DNA of 64,000 nt from Pseudomonas sp. Root562 (GTDB taxonomy: Bacteria; Pseudomonadota; Gammaproteobacteria; Pseudomonadales; Pseudomonadaceae): positions 196,107 to 260,106 of the forward strand of contig NZ_LMGK01000001.1 in assembly GCF_001427125.1 (NCBI RefSeq). Reading direction: 5' to 3'. Both the position numbers and the translations under genes were made by a program. Below, piece by piece: positions 55,342-64,000 of the stretch. Position 1 is the first letter of the stretch. Each line of letters starts with the position of its first letter. The notes under the pieces were generated by a model. That model made no database searches and had not been told where the DNA came from. It was given only the letters and a program-made list of their open reading frames with translations.

Positions 55342-56049
55342 TTAGAAGAGTCGTGCGAGCAAGGCCGTCACGGCGGTTTCGACGCGCAGGATGCGCTCGC
55401 CCAGTTGCACCGGTTGCAGGCCGGATTTGCCCAGCAGGTCGATTTCGTAGGGAATCCAGCCACCTTCAGGGCCGATGGCCAGGGTTACCGGTTCGCTCAA
55501 GGCACGCGGGCAGGGCGGGTAGTTGCCCGGATGCCCCACCAGGCCGAGGGTGCCTTCGGTGATGGCAGGCAGGCGATCCTCGACGAAGGGTTTGAAGCGT
55601 TTCTCGATCACAACTTCCGGCAGAACAGTGTCCCGCGCTTGTTCCAGGCCGAGGATCAGTTGCTCGCGAATGGCTTCAGGCTCCAGGAATGGCGTCTGCC
55701 AGAAGCTCTTCTCGACGCGGTAGCTGTTCACCAGCACGATCCGTGGCACACCCATGGCTGCAACAGTCTGAAACACCCTGCGCAGCATTTTGGGGCGTGG
55801 CAGGGCCAGCACCAGGGTCAACGGCAGCTTGGTCGGCGGTGGTTGATCGAGGGTAACGCGCAATTCGGCTTCGGCGGTATCCAGGCGCAGCACTTCGGCC
55901 GAGCCCATCAGCCCGCCGATGCGCCCGACACGCAGGCTGTCGCCGACTTCGCAGCGGTGAACTTCCTGCATGTGGGTCAACCGGCGATCACGCAGGATCA
56001 CCCGGTCGGCCGCAATGAAATCGGCCTCTTCCAGTAACAGCAGGTTCAC
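55342..56049 (-). CDS. rsmE: 16S rRNA (uracil(1498)-N3)-methyltransferase RsmE
   Basis: 235 residues. N-terminal PUA-like RNA-binding region ([21 protein letters not shown] by position, about 26-46) and a C-terminal SPOUT knot with [17 protein letters not shown] and [19 protein letters not shown] (about 188-234). It overlaps the end of tatC by four bases. Confidence 0.95.
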   Translation of the reverse strand: MNLLLLEEADFIAADRVILRDRRLTHMQEVHRCEVGDSLRVGRIGGLMGSAEVLRLDTAEAELRVTLDQPPPTKLPLTLVLALPRPKMLRRVFQTVAAMGVPRIVLVNSYRVEKSFWQTPFLEPEAIREQLILGLEQARDTVLPEVVIEKRFKPFVEDRLPAITEGTLGLVGHPGNYPPCPRALSEPVTLAIGPEGGWIPYEIDLLGKSGLQPVQLGERILRVETAVTALLARLF

Positions 56050-56840
56050 GCTTGGGTCGCTGGCGGCTGGTCGTTGTGATCGTCAGCCGGTTGATCGTCC
56101 GGATGCTCGCCACGCTTGCTGATCAGGCTGCTGAACAGGATGCCGACTTCGAACAGCATCCACATCGGTACGGCCAGCAGGGTCTGCGAGAAGATATCCG
56201 GCGGGGTCAGGATCATGCCGACCACGAAGCAGCCGATGATCACGTACGGACGGATTTTCTTCAGGTATTTGACGTCGACCACGCCAATCCACACCAGCAA
56301 CACCACAGCCACCGGAATTTCGAACGCCACGCCGAAGGCGAAGAACAGCGTCATGACGAAATCGAGGTAGCTGGTGATGTCGGTCATCATTTCCACACCG
56401 GCCGGCGTGGCGGCGGCGAAGAACTTGAAGATCAGCGGGAACACCAGGAAGTAGGCGAACGCCATGCCGGCATAGAACAGAAAGATGCTGGAGACCAGCA
56501 AGGGCACGGCGATGCGTTTTTCATGCTTGTACAGGCCGGGTGCGATGAAGCCCCAGATCTGATGCAGGATCACCGGGATCGCCAGGAACAGCGAGACCAT
56601 CATCGTCAGCTTCAACGGCGTCAGGAATGGCGACGACACATCGGTGGCGATCATCGTCGCGCCGGCCGGCAGATAAGCACGCAGCGGCGTCGAAACGAAG
56701 GTGTAGATCTGCTGGGTGAAGGCGAACAGCCCGGCAAAAATGATGAAGATCGCCGCTACACAGCGCAGCAGACGGGTACGCAACTCGGTGAGGTGCGAAA
56801 CCAGCGGCATGTGCTGGTCGTTTTCTGGGAGATCGCTCAT
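56046..56840 (-). CDS. tatC: Sec-independent translocase subunit TatC
   Basis: 264 residues, six transmembrane segments. The conserved N-terminal [12 protein letters not shown] (about 16-27), the PxxP-type loop after helix 1 ([11 protein letters not shown]), and the periplasmic FLTPLKL segment are present. It forms the twin-arginine signal receptor with TatB. The C-terminal tail is Asp/Gln-rich ([19 protein letters not shown]). It overlaps tatB by four bases. Confidence 0.97.
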   Translation of the reverse strand: MSDLPENDQHMPLVSHLTELRTRLLRCVAAIFIIFAGLFAFTQQIYTFVSTPLRAYLPAGATMIATDVSSPFLTPLKLTMMVSLFLAIPVILHQIWGFIAPGLYKHEKRIAVPLLVSSIFLFYAGMAFAYFLVFPLIFKFFAAATPAGVEMMTDITSYLDFVMTLFFAFGVAFEIPVAVVLLVWIGVVDVKYLKKIRPYVIIGCFVVGMILTPPDIFSQTLLAVPMWMLFEVGILFSSLISKRGEHPDDQPADDHNDQPPATQA

Positions 56841-57277
56841 GGGGCTCGCGGCGGCAGTGTTGGGTCATGAGGGGCCGGCGCAACGGGCGCAGCCGCAGGT
56901 GTAACGGGTTCAACCGGAGTGGCTGCTACAGGGGGAGCGGACTCGACAGCTGCAACTGCCGGTGCTGTCGCAGGGGCAGGTGCTTGAATCGTCTGCCCTC
57001 CCACGTGCTCGACCGGCGCAGGCTCCTGCTGGGTCGGCGTGAAAATTTTCCGCGCCTCCTGTTCAAGCGACAGGATGTGCTCGTTGTGCAGTTGCCGACG
57101 AATCTCGTCGGCACCGATTTCACGTTCAACTTCCTGTTTGATCGCGTTGAAGCTGCGCTTCAGTCGCCCGACCCACAGGCCGGCGGTGCGCGCTGCGCCC
57201 GGCAAGCGCTCGGGACCCAGCACCAGCAGGGCAACGAGGCCGACGAGCAGCAGTTCAGAGAAGCTGATACCAAACAT
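56837..57277 (-). CDS. tatB: Sec-independent translocase subunit TatB
   Basis: 146 residues. N-terminal [26 protein letters not shown] membrane helix and hinge by position (1-26), an amphipathic helix to about residue 75, and a Pro/Ala-rich tail. It works with TatC as signal-peptide receptor. Ten bases after tatA. Confidence 0.96.
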   Translation of the reverse strand: MFGISFSELLLVGLVALLVLGPERLPGAARTAGLWVGRLKRSFNAIKQEVEREIGADEIRRQLHNEHILSLEQEARKIFTPTQQEPAPVEHVGGQTIQAPAPATAPAVAAVESAPPVAATPVEPVTPAAAPVAPAPHDPTLPPRAP

Positions 57278-57287
57278 TAGTCAGTGC

Positions 57288-57560
57288 TCACACGTCTTTG
57301 CGAATCGGCTCTTCGACTTTCTGCGCCTGCACGTCAATGGTGTGCGGCTGATTGACAGAGGCCTGAGGCTGAACCGGCGGAACCGGTTGGGCTGGAGTGG
57401 CCGTCGGGTCGGCCGGTTTTTCGTCATCGTTCATGGCCTTGCGAAAGCCCTTGATCGATTCGCCGACATCGGTGCCGAGGTTTTTCAGTTTCTTGGTGCC
57501 AAACACCAGTACGACAACAACCAGGATGACGACCCAGTGTTTCCAGTCAAAAATGCCCAT
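57288..57560 (-). CDS. tatA: Sec-independent translocase subunit TatA
   Basis: 90 residues. Membrane helix [19 protein letters not shown], hinge with [10 protein letters not shown] and amphipathic helix [13 protein letters not shown], then a Pro/Gln-rich tail. It forms the translocation pore. The start at 57560 has AGAGGAGCAGCAAC upstream; the frame continues to 57650 but that part is not TatA-like. Confidence 0.96.
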   Translation of the reverse strand: MGIFDWKHWVVILVVVVLVFGTKKLKNLGTDVGESIKGFRKAMNDDEKPADPTATPAQPVPPVQPQASVNQPHTIDVQAQKVEEPIRKDV

Positions 57561-57585
57561 GTTGCTGCTCCTCTCTAATAGTTGT

Positions 57586-57918
57586 TCAGGCGGACGGACG
57601 CGAGGCTTTCTCGGCGTGTCCGGACAGACCGAAACGACGGTCCAGTTCATCGAGTACAGCCTGTGGATGCTGCCCCAGTTGGGCGAGCATGACCATGCTG
57701 TGGAACCACAGATCGGCGGTTTCGTAGATCACATCGCTGCAGTCACCACTGACGGCGGCGTCCTTGGCGGCAATGATGGTTTCGACCGACTCTTCGCCGA
57801 CTTTCTCCAGAATCTTGTTCAAGCCCTTGTGGTACAGGCTGGCGACATAGGAACTGTCGGCGGCGGCGCCTTTGCGCTCCTCCAGCACTTGAGCCAGGCG
57901 GGTCAGAGTGTCACTCAT
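57586..57918 (-). CDS. hisE: Phosphoribosyl-ATP pyrophosphohydrolase HisE
   Basis: 110 residues, MazG-type all-helical fold with the metal-binding E-x2-E-type motif ([15 protein letters not shown], about 41-55) and [11 protein letters not shown]. Second step of histidine synthesis. It overlaps hisI by eight bases. Here it is a separate protein, not fused to HisI as in enterobacteria. Confidence 0.96.
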   Translation of the reverse strand: MSDTLTRLAQVLEERKGAAADSSYVASLYHKGLNKILEKVGEESVETIIAAKDAAVSGDCSDVIYETADLWFHSMVMLAQLGQHPQAVLDELDRRFGLSGHAEKASRPSA

Positions 57919-58318
57919 GTTTGTGTCCTGCAAAAGCGGAATAGATGGCGTGCGGATCTTTCAGAACCGGGTCGACCGTTGTCCAGTCGCCGTTTTTGTA
58001 GACGCGGTAGAAGCAGCTCTGGCGGCCGGTATGGCAAGCGATGTCACCGATTTGCTCGACCATCAGGATGATCACGTCGGCGTCGCAGTCCAGGCGCATC
58101 TCATGCAGGGTTTGCACATGGCCGGACTCTTCGCCCTTGCGCCACAGCTTGCCACGGGAACGTGACCAGTAAATCGCGCGGTTTTCGGCAGCGGTCAGTT
58201 CCAGCGCTTCGCGGTTCATCCAGGCCATCATCAGGACGCGCCCGGTCTTGTGATCCTGGGCAATCGCGGGCACCAGGCCGTCAGCGTCCCACTTGATCTC
58301 GTCCAGCCAGTTTTTCAT
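57911..58318 (-). CDS. hisI: Phosphoribosyl-AMP cyclohydrolase HisI
   Basis: 135 residues. The zinc/magnesium site [28 protein letters not shown] is present by position (about 76-103). Third step of histidine biosynthesis. The start at 58318 ([19 protein letters not shown]) is the family start. Histidine synthesis genes here stand apart from the histidine degradation locus 13 kb away. Confidence 0.96.
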   Translation of the reverse strand: MKNWLDEIKWDADGLVPAIAQDHKTGRVLMMAWMNREALELTAAENRAIYWSRSRGKLWRKGEESGHVQTLHEMRLDCDADVIILMVEQIGDIACHTGRQSCFYRVYKNGDWTTVDPVLKDPHAIYSAFAGHKHE

Positions 58319-58399
58319 CTTCGACTCCGACAGCGGGTTCAACACTTCATTAGTCGAACCCAAGCGTTGAAACAGTGTGCCAGTCGTTCACGCAACTGG

Positions 58400-60004
58400 C
58401 TATCGGCGAACGACCAGATACAAGCCGACCGCCATCATGATCCCGGCGGGCCAATAGGCCAGTTCATTCAGCGGGCCACCAGCGGCGAGGATCGCGCCAC
58501 CCGCCAGATGCGCCGTGCCGAGCAGGCGCAAGAACCAGTCATCGCGACGACGGTGCCACGGTGGCGGCGGGTCGTAGGCGTGAGGTTGGGACATGCGTTC
58601 GAGCAGATCGCGGGCCATGTTGGCCAGGTGCGGGAGCTGTTCGAACTGGCTCTGCACATTGCCAATCAAGGCTTTGGGGCTGACCCTTTCGCGCATCCAG
58701 CGTTCGAGAAATGGCTGCGCGGTGTTCCACAAATCGAGATCCGGGTACAACTGACGTCCCAGGCCTTCGATATTGAGCAGGGTTTTCTGCAGCAGAACGA
58801 GTTGCGGCTGCACTTCCATGTTGAAGCGGCGCGCGGTCTGGAACAGGCGCATCAGCACCTGGCCAAATGAAATATCTTTTAACGGTTTTTCGAAAATCGG
58901 CTCGCAAACGGTGCGGATCGCCGCTTCGAATTCGTTGAGCTTGGTTTCCGCCGGCACCCAGCCCGAATCGATGTGCAACTGCGCCACGCGCCGGTAATCA
59001 CGCTTGAAGAAGGCGAACAGGTTGCGTGCCAGGTAATCCTGGTCTTCCGGGGTCAGGCTGCCGACGATGCCGCAGTCGATCGCTATGTATTGCGGGCTCC
59101 ACGGGCTCACCGTGCTGACGAAAATATTGCCGGGGTGCATATCGGCGTGGAAGAAACTGTCGCGGAACACTTGGGTGAAAAAGATCTCCACACCGCGTTC
59201 GGCGAGCATTTTCATGTCGGTGCGCTGGTCGGCCAGGGTCGCCAGATCGGTCACCTGAATGCCGTAGATACGCTCCATCACCAGCACTTTCGGACGGCAC
59301 CAGTCCCAGTAGACTTGCGGCACATACAGCAGCGGCGAACCTTCGAAATTGCGCTTCAGCTGGCTGGCGTTGGCCGCCTCGCGCAGCAGGTCGAGTTCGT
59401 CATAGATGGTTTTTTCGTAGTCGCTGACCACGTCCACCGGGTGCAACAGGCGTGCATCGGCCGAGAGTTTTTCGGCGGCGCGGGCGAGGATGAACAGCCA
59501 CGCCAGGTCCTGGGCGATCACCGGCTTGAGGCCCGGGCGGATCACCTTGACCACCACTTCTTCGCCGGTTTTCAGCTGCGCGGCATGCACCTGCGCCACC
59601 GAGGCCGAGGCCAGTGGTTCGACGTCGAAACGGCTGAACACCTCGCTGATTTTCTTGCCGAGCTGTTCTTCGATCAGCTTGACCGAGACCTGCGAGTCGA
59701 ATGGCGGCACGCGGTCCTGCAACTTCATCAGTTCATCAGCGATGTCTTCTGGCAGCAAGTCGCGGCGGGTAGACAGGATCTGACCGAACTTGATGAAGAT
59801 CGGCCCCAGGTCCTGCAGTGCCAGACGCAGTCGCGCGCCGCGGCTCAGGTCCAGGGTCCTGCGCGGGAACCAGCGCCACGGCAAGGCATAACGCAATACC
59901 CGCAGGAACCAGGGCAGCGGCAGGGCGAACAGCAGGTCATCGAGGCGGTAGCGAATCACGACGCGCTGGATGCGCAACAAACGGCGGACGGCAAGCAGCT
60001 TCAT
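58400..60004 (-). CDS. ubiB: Ubiquinone biosynthesis kinase-like protein UbiB
   Basis: 534 residues. Atypical ABC1/ADCK kinase fold: KxGQ motif in [16 protein letters not shown] (about 71-86), the Ala-rich P-loop-equivalent [13 protein letters not shown] (about 127-139), catalytic HADMHPGN and metal-binding AIDCGIVG. Two C-terminal hydrophobic segments anchor it to the inner membrane. Needed for coenzyme Q synthesis. It overlaps ubiJ by four bases. Confidence 0.96.
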   Translation of the reverse strand: MKLLAVRRLLRIQRVVIRYRLDDLLFALPLPWFLRVLRYALPWRWFPRRTLDLSRGARLRLALQDLGPIFIKFGQILSTRRDLLPEDIADELMKLQDRVPPFDSQVSVKLIEEQLGKKISEVFSRFDVEPLASASVAQVHAAQLKTGEEVVVKVIRPGLKPVIAQDLAWLFILARAAEKLSADARLLHPVDVVSDYEKTIYDELDLLREAANASQLKRNFEGSPLLYVPQVYWDWCRPKVLVMERIYGIQVTDLATLADQRTDMKMLAERGVEIFFTQVFRDSFFHADMHPGNIFVSTVSPWSPQYIAIDCGIVGSLTPEDQDYLARNLFAFFKRDYRRVAQLHIDSGWVPAETKLNEFEAAIRTVCEPIFEKPLKDISFGQVLMRLFQTARRFNMEVQPQLVLLQKTLLNIEGLGRQLYPDLDLWNTAQPFLERWMRERVSPKALIGNVQSQFEQLPHLANMARDLLERMSQPHAYDPPPPWHRRRDDWFLRLLGTAHLAGGAILAAGGPLNELAYWPAGIMMAVGLYLVVRR

Positions 60005-60624
60005 GCGTTATCGCTTGGGTCGAGGGATCGGGAAAGGCGCTCGAAACGCGCCTCGAGACGTTCCAGATCGAGCTTGATCTGGTCCAGTTCACTGAATCGC
60101 GCTTCGGCTTCGCGCTGGCCAACGAGGGTGCGCGACTCTTCGGCCAGGTATTCGCCCAGGTTCTGGCCCAGGCTGGTAAATCCTTGCTGATACCAGCGCG
60201 CGCGACTGCGCAAATGACCACCGACCAGCTGCGTGGCGACCGGGCCTAGCCAGCGTGAGAGTTCATACTCCCAGTCCAGCTCCAGGTCCTGAAGGATCGC
60301 CGCCAGTTCCAGCAGCGCACCGCTGTCATCGTCGAGTTCGACTTCAGGGCCATGCAGAACGGAGGTCTTGTCCTTGCTCATCGCCAGTTTCAACAGGCTG
60401 GAAGCCGGTGCGCGCAAGGTGCAGTCGGCGCCGGTTTCCCACTGGGAGGCCAGCATCAGGCCTTCGTCGCTGGGCAGGATGAACAATTGCAGTGCCGGGC
60501 TGCGGCAATCGACGGCAATCACTTTGCCGCTCAAATGCGCGAGCCGCGGCAGCGCCGTGCTGTCGAGACGAAGCACCCGGTTCAGACCGAGTTCAACGCT
60601 GGCGAGCAGGCCGGCGAGCAGCAT
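60001..60624 (-). CDS. ubiJ: Ubiquinone biosynthesis accessory factor UbiJ
   Basis: 207 residues with an N-terminal SCP2 lipid-binding domain ([27 protein letters not shown] by position, [16 protein letters not shown]) and a C-terminal coiled coil ([36 protein letters not shown] region, about 160-200). UbiJ organises the soluble Ubi complex with UbiK. The ATG shares a base with the ubiE stop. Confidence 0.95.
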   Translation of the reverse strand: MLLAGLLASVELGLNRVLRLDSTALPRLAHLSGKVIAVDCRSPALQLFILPSDEGLMLASQWETGADCTLRAPASSLLKLAMSKDKTSVLHGPEVELDDDSGALLELAAILQDLELDWEYELSRWLGPVATQLVGGHLRSRARWYQQGFTSLGQNLGEYLAEESRTLVGQREAEARFSELDQIKLDLERLEARFERLSRSLDPSDNA

Positions 60625-61394
60625 CAGGGCTTGATGCCGCGATGCAGGGCAACGATGCCTGCGGTCATGTTGTGATAGGTCACACGGTCGAAACCGGCCT
60701 CGACCATCATCGACTTCAGGGTTTCCTGGTTCGGGTGCATGCGGATCGATTCGGCCAGGTAGCGATAGCTTTCCGAGTCATTGGTGATCAGCTTGCCCAT
60801 CAGTGGCATGAAGGCGAACGAGTAGGCGTCGTAGGCCTTGGACATCAGCGCGTTGGTCGGCTTCGAGAACTCGAGGACCAGCAGACGGCCGCCCGGCTTG
60901 AGTACACGCAGCATGGAGCGCAGGGCGTCTTCCTTGTGCGTCACGTTGCGCAGGCCGAAGGCGATGGTCACGCAGTCGAAATGATTGTCCGGGAACGGCA
61001 GTTTTTCCGCATCGGCCTGGACGAATTCGACGTTGCCCGCCACACCCAGGTCCAGCAAGCGGTCACGACCGACCTTGAGCATGGACTCGTTGATGTCGGC
61101 CAGCACCACCTGGCCGGTCGGGCCGACGAGGTGCGAGAATTTCCGGGTAAGGTCACCGGTGCCGCCGGCGATATCGAGCACGCGGTTACCGGTGCGAACG
61201 CCCGACAGTTCGATCGCGAAACGCTTCCACAGACGGTGCATGCCGCCCGACAGGAGGTCGTTCATCAGGTCGTATTTGGCGGCTACCGAGTGAAAAACCT
61301 CAGCGACTTTTTCCGCTTTCTGGCTTTCCGGAACGTTTTTGAAGCCGAAGTGAGTGGTGGGTTCGGCATCGCTGCCTTTGCGCTGATCAGTCAT
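60624..61394 (-). CDS. ubiE: Ubiquinone/menaquinone methyltransferase UbiE
   Basis: 256 residues. SAM-dependent C-methyltransferase of ubiquinone synthesis. Motif [16 protein letters not shown] (about 76-90), [14 protein letters not shown] and [15 protein letters not shown] are visible. The start at 61394 ([21 protein letters not shown]) is preferred over the longer frame to 61532 for family length. First gene of the ubiE-J-B block. Confidence 0.97.
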   Translation of the reverse strand: MTDQRKGSDAEPTTHFGFKNVPESQKAEKVAEVFHSVAAKYDLMNDLLSGGMHRLWKRFAIELSGVRTGNRVLDIAGGTGDLTRKFSHLVGPTGQVVLADINESMLKVGRDRLLDLGVAGNVEFVQADAEKLPFPDNHFDCVTIAFGLRNVTHKEDALRSMLRVLKPGGRLLVLEFSKPTNALMSKAYDAYSFAFMPLMGKLITNDSESYRYLAESIRMHPNQETLKSMMVEAGFDRVTYHNMTAGIVALHRGIKP

Positions 61395-61548
61395 ATCGCT
61401 GTCACCAAAAGAGAATGCGCGACATTCTAATCCCCAAGGGATGCTTTGTCTTGGCAAGGCTGAAGGTAAGATGGGCAACCATCGGGACGTTTTGACGCAG
61501 CAGAGGTCAAGATGCTCCGGGAAAGCATTCATAAGCAGGAGTCATTCG

Positions 61549-61824
61549 ATGGCCCGTATTAGTGTTGAACGTGCCCATGGCCTGGGCAAAGAAGCGGCGC
61601 GCGAGAAGGCCGACAAGCTGGCGCAGAAACTCTCCGAGCAATATGGCCTGGAGCCGCAGTGGTCCGGAGATACCCTCAACCTCAAGCGTTCGGGTGTGAA
61701 GGGCGCGGTGCATGTCACCGAAGATTCGATCAAGGTCGATGTAGAGCTCGGCCTGATGATGTCGGCCATGAGCGGCATGATCAAAGCGGAAATCGAGAAG
61801 GCGCTGGATAAAGCGCTGGTCTGA
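61549..61824 (+). CDS. Polyhydroxyalkanoate system family protein
   Basis: 91 residues (MARISVERAHGLGKEAAREKADKLAQKL...), an alpha/beta fold matching the small putative PHA granule-associated proteins found next to pha genes. Good AGGAG seven bases before the ATG. It diverges from ubiE and precedes the phasins by 240 bp with a REPIN between. Function not established. Confidence 0.88.
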   Translation: MARISVERAHGLGKEAAREKADKLAQKLSEQYGLEPQWSGDTLNLKRSGVKGAVHVTEDSIKVDVELGLMMSAMSGMIKAEIEKALDKALV

Positions 61825-61847
61825 TTTTTGTCTGAAATTCGATTCCC

Positions 61848-61936
61848 TGTAGGAGTGAGCCTGCTCGCGATAGCGGTCTGTCAGTCACTGGCAATTTGAC
61901 TGAAAGTCCGCTTTCGCGAGCAGGCTCACTCCTACA
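61848..61936. repeat. REPIN-like inverted repeat, TAGGAGTGAGCCTGCTCGCGA family
   Basis: TGTAGGAGTGAGCCTGCTCG and CGAGCAGGCTCACTCCTACA are 20-bp perfect inverted arms around ~45 bp. Confidence 0.92.
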
Positions 61937-62066
61937 CTTTTTTGCGCTGCACCCGAGCTTTTATGTCAGTTGTTAGGGTGCCGTTTCTAATTTTTCTCCC
62001 TACTTTGTGCCAGAGCCCGACAATTTCGCGGGCAGTTCCTCAAACCTTCTGCGCGTGAGGTGGACC

Positions 62067-62489
62067 ATGGCCAAAGCAATTTTGAAGAAAAAAATCGACG
62101 CATCGACCAGTACTCTGAGCGACGTCAAATCCTATGCCCGCAAGGTCTGGCTGGCAGGCCTGGGTGCCTACGCCAAGGTTGGGCAAGAGGGCAGCGAATA
62201 CTTTCAAGAGTTGGTGAAAGCTGGCCAATCTGTTGAAAAGAAAGGCAAAAAAGTAGTTGCCGAGAAACTTGAAGCAGCGAATGCCGAGATCGACGAAGCC
62301 AAGAGTGAAGTGAGCACTTTCAAGGGCAAGGTCGAAGTTCAACTCGACAGGGTCGAGAAGGCGTTCGACACGCGTGTCGCAAGTGCCTTGAATCGTATCG
62401 GCATTCCGTCTAAACATGACGTTGAGACACTCTCTGCTAAGCTCGATGAGCTGACGGCATTGCTCGAACGTGTCGCGCGTAAATCTTAA
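62067..62489 (+). CDS. phaI: Phasin PhaI
   Basis: 140 residues. Phasin-type amphipathic helices (SYARKVWLAGLGAYAKVGQEG, about 22-42) and a C-terminal leucine-zipper-like coiled coil (VETLSAKLDELTALLERV). It coats medium-chain-length polyhydroxyalkanoate granules. The start at 62067 follows GTGAGGTGG. phaF begins ten bases after its stop. Confidence 0.94.
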   Translation: MAKAILKKKIDASTSTLSDVKSYARKVWLAGLGAYAKVGQEGSEYFQELVKAGQSVEKKGKKVVAEKLEAANAEIDEAKSEVSTFKGKVEVQLDRVEKAFDTRVASALNRIGIPSKHDVETLSAKLDELTALLERVARKS

Positions 62490-62499
62490 GGAGAACGGG

Positions 62500-63372
62500 A
62501 TGGCTGTTAAAAAGAACACCGAAAAAGAAGGCAGCTCGTGGATCGGGAAAGTCGAAGACTACTCCCGTAAAATCTGGCTGGCTGGTTTGGGCGTGTACTC
62601 GAAGATCGACACTGACGGCAGCAAACTCTTCGATGCATTGGTTAAGGACGGCGAGAAAGCCGAGAAGCTCACCAAGAGCGCCGTGGGCAAAAAAGTCGAC
62701 GCCGCCAAGGACTCCGCTTCTTCGGCCAAATCGCGCATCAGCGGCGTGAAAGACCGCGCACTGGGCAAGTGGGATGAGCTCGAAGGCGCTTTCGACAAGC
62801 GTCTGAACAGCGCCATTTCGCGTCTGGGCGTACCGAGCCGCAATGAAGTAAAAGCATTGCACAGCAAGGTCGATACCCTGACCAAGCAAATCGAAAAACT
62901 GACCGGTGCCAAGGTCGCGCCTGTTGCGGCGAAGACTGCAGCGGCAAAACCTGCTGCCAAACCGGCCGCAAAGACCGCGGCTAAACCACTGGCAAAAGCC
63001 GCAGCCAAACCTGCCGCCAAGCCAGCGGCAAAAACTGCCGCAGCGAAACCTGCAGCAGCCAAGGCAGCGGCCAAACCGGTCGCCGCTAAAGCGGCTGCCA
63101 AGCCAGCAGCCAAACCGGCAGCAAAGCCAGCCGCTAAAACCGCCGCCGCTAAACCTGCAGCCAAACCAGCGGCAAAACCTGCTGCTGCGAAGAAACCAGC
63201 GGTGAAGAAGCCGGCAGCTCCTAAAGCCGCTGCCAAGCCAGCTGTGGCAGCGGCCAAGCCGGCAACCCCGACCGCAGCTCCAGTCAGCGCATCGAACTCC
63301 GCGACCGCGCCAACGCCTGCTGTCACCCCGACTGTCGCGCCGGCTCCATCGACGCCAACCAGTCAGTCCTGA
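62500..63372 (+). CDS. phaF: Phasin PhaF with histone H1-like C-terminus
   Basis: 290 residues. N-terminal phasin domain closely related to PhaI (DYSRKIWLAGLGVYSKIDTDG, about 21-41; short coiled coil VKALHSKVDTLTKQIEKL), then from about residue 145 a Lys/Ala/Pro-rich tail built from AAKPAA units that binds DNA non-specifically. PhaF coats PHA granules and partitions them with the nucleoid. AAGGAG before the ATG. Low-complexity tail length is likely to vary between strains. phaC1ZC2D would be expected beyond the window, converging on this gene. Confidence 0.95.
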   Translation: MAVKKNTEKEGSSWIGKVEDYSRKIWLAGLGVYSKIDTDGSKLFDALVKDGEKAEKLTKSAVGKKVDAAKDSASSAKSRISGVKDRALGKWDELEGAFDKRLNSAISRLGVPSRNEVKALHSKVDTLTKQIEKLTGAKVAPVAAKTAAAKPAAKPAAKTAAKPLAKAAAKPAAKPAAKTAAAKPAAAKAAAKPVAAKAAAKPAAKPAAKPAAKTAAAKPAAKPAAKPAAAKKPAVKKPAAPKAAAKPAVAAAKPATPTAAPVSASNSATAPTPAVTPTVAPAPSTPTSQS

Positions 63373-63484
63373 TGATCGTTCCCACGCTCTGCGTGGGAAC
63401 GCCTCAACGGACGCTCCGCGTCCACTGCGGCAGTGACGCAGAGCGTCACCGGCTGCATTCCCACGCGGAGCATGGGAACGATCA

Positions 63485-63517
63485 CGCCCGATCTGCCAAG
63501 GTCGGGCGTTTTTGTTT
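63485..63517 (+). terminator. Rho-independent terminator after phaF (first copy)
   Basis: CGCCCGA / TCGGGCG stem followed by TTTTTGTTT. Identical copy at 63862-63896. Confidence 0.85.
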
Positions 63518-63861
63518 GTGCACGGTTTTATGCGTTCCCTGCAGGCGCCGAGCTCTGTTCCTGATGATCGTTCCCACGCTCAGCGTGGGAATGCCTCAAC
63601 GGACGCTCCGCGTCCACTGCGGCAGTGACGCTGAGCGTCACCGGGTGCATTTCCACGCGGAGCATGGGGACTTGGCGTCGAGGATGAAGTTCTGTTTTTG
63701 TTTGTGCACGGTTTATGCGTTCCCTGCAGGCGCCGAGCTCTGTTCCTGATGATCGTTCCCACGCTCAGCGTGGGAATGCCTCAACGGACGCTCCGCGTCC
63801 ACTGCGGCAGTGACGCTGAGCGTCACCGGGTGCATTTCCACGCGGAGCATGGGAACGATCA

Positions 63862-63896
63862 CGCCCGATCTGCCAAGGTCGGGCGTTTTTGTTTGT
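63862..63896 (+). terminator. Duplicated terminator in the third array unit
   Basis: Same CGCCCGA / TCGGGCG stem and T run as at 63485, carried along by the tandem duplication. Confidence 0.8.
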
Positions 63897-64000
63897 GCAC
63901 GGTTTATGCGTTCCCTGCAGGCGCCGAGCTCTGTTCCTGATGATCGTTCCCACGCTCAGCGTGGGAATGCCTCAACGGACGCTCCGCGTCCACTGCGGCA

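Larger units (their letters stand above)
63374..64000. repeat. Tandem array of ~190-bp units combining BIME repeat, terminator and spacer
   Basis: Four units start with GATCGTTCCCACGCTC at 63374, 63564, 63751 and 63942 (periods 190, 187, 191), the last cut by the window end. Each has the GATCGTTCCCACGC / GCGGAGCATGGG palindromic block followed by a spacer with TTTGTTTGTGCACGG and CCCTGCAGGCGCCGAGCTC. Units 1 and 3 carry a hairpin terminator; unit 2 has a different 25-bp stretch there. No gene is seen in these 628 bases. Confidence 0.93.

Noticed and set aside
63372..63940. Open frames of 80-125 aa in the tandem array
   Set aside because: They arise from palindromic repeats translated in all copies (MIVPTLCVGTPQRTL-type); typical spurious ORFs of this repeat family.

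Overview
The window looks like chromosomal DNA of a fluorescent Pseudomonas (P. fluorescens group). It is GC-rich, the encoded proteins (SecB, NtrBC, GlnA, TypA, OpgGH, TatABC, UbiEJB, PhaI/PhaF) read as Pseudomonas orthologues, the gene order is typical of the genus, and the gaps carry several families of REP/REPIN-like palindromes. No rRNA, tRNA, CRISPR array, prophage or insertion sequence was recognised. Nearly all genes are intact; only ctpA is cut by the window edge.

Layout. 1-6.1 kb: ctpA (partial), envC and gpmI on the minus strand, diverging from a rhodanese-like gene, grxC and secB, with trmL facing secB. 6.1-13 kb: a small membrane-anchored protein, a 0.5-kb intergenic region with three tandem ~80-bp units, then ntrC/ntrB, two DUF4124 genes, a cupin lipoprotein and glnA, all on the minus strand. 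A canonical NtrC site lies upstream of ntrB and a sigma-54 promoter upstream of glnA. 13-29.8 kb: thiI, typA, a YkgJ cysteine-cluster protein, glgP, a DUF2339/DUF3999 membrane pair, fbp with a DUF924 gene, an amino-acid-type chemoreceptor, a small lipoprotein and a lipocalin.

29.9-44.8 kb: a histidine-utilisation (hut) locus. hutF diverges from hutCD, followed by hutU, a cytosine-permease-like transporter, the ABC system hutXWV, two histidase-family genes (hutH1, hutH2), hutI and hutG. Together they take up histidine and/or urocanate and degrade it by histidase, urocanase, imidazolonase, formimidoylglutamate deiminase and formylglutamate deformylase to glutamate. HutC-type operators lie in the hutF/hutC gap and over the predicted start of a sigma-54 promoter of hutU, with a TGTTAC/GTAACA inverted repeat about 160 bp upstream that resembles a CbrB enhancer. 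The most striking single observation is that HutH1 lacks exactly the Ala-Ser-Gly triad that forms the MIO cofactor, plus two other active-site residues, although its reading frame is intact.

45-53 kb: a quaternary-amine-type binding protein translationally coupled to an alpha/beta hydrolase, pip-dtd, and opgGH (periplasmic glucan synthesis) behind a ~320-bp leader region with stacked potential hairpins. 53-61.4 kb: a minus-strand block ubiE-ubiJ-ubiB-hisI-hisE-tatA-tatB-tatC-rsmE and an HBM-type chemoreceptor. 61.5-64 kb: a small PHA-granule-associated protein, the phasins phaI and phaF, and a 187-191-bp tandem array that carries the phaF terminator and REP-like palindromes up to the end of the window.
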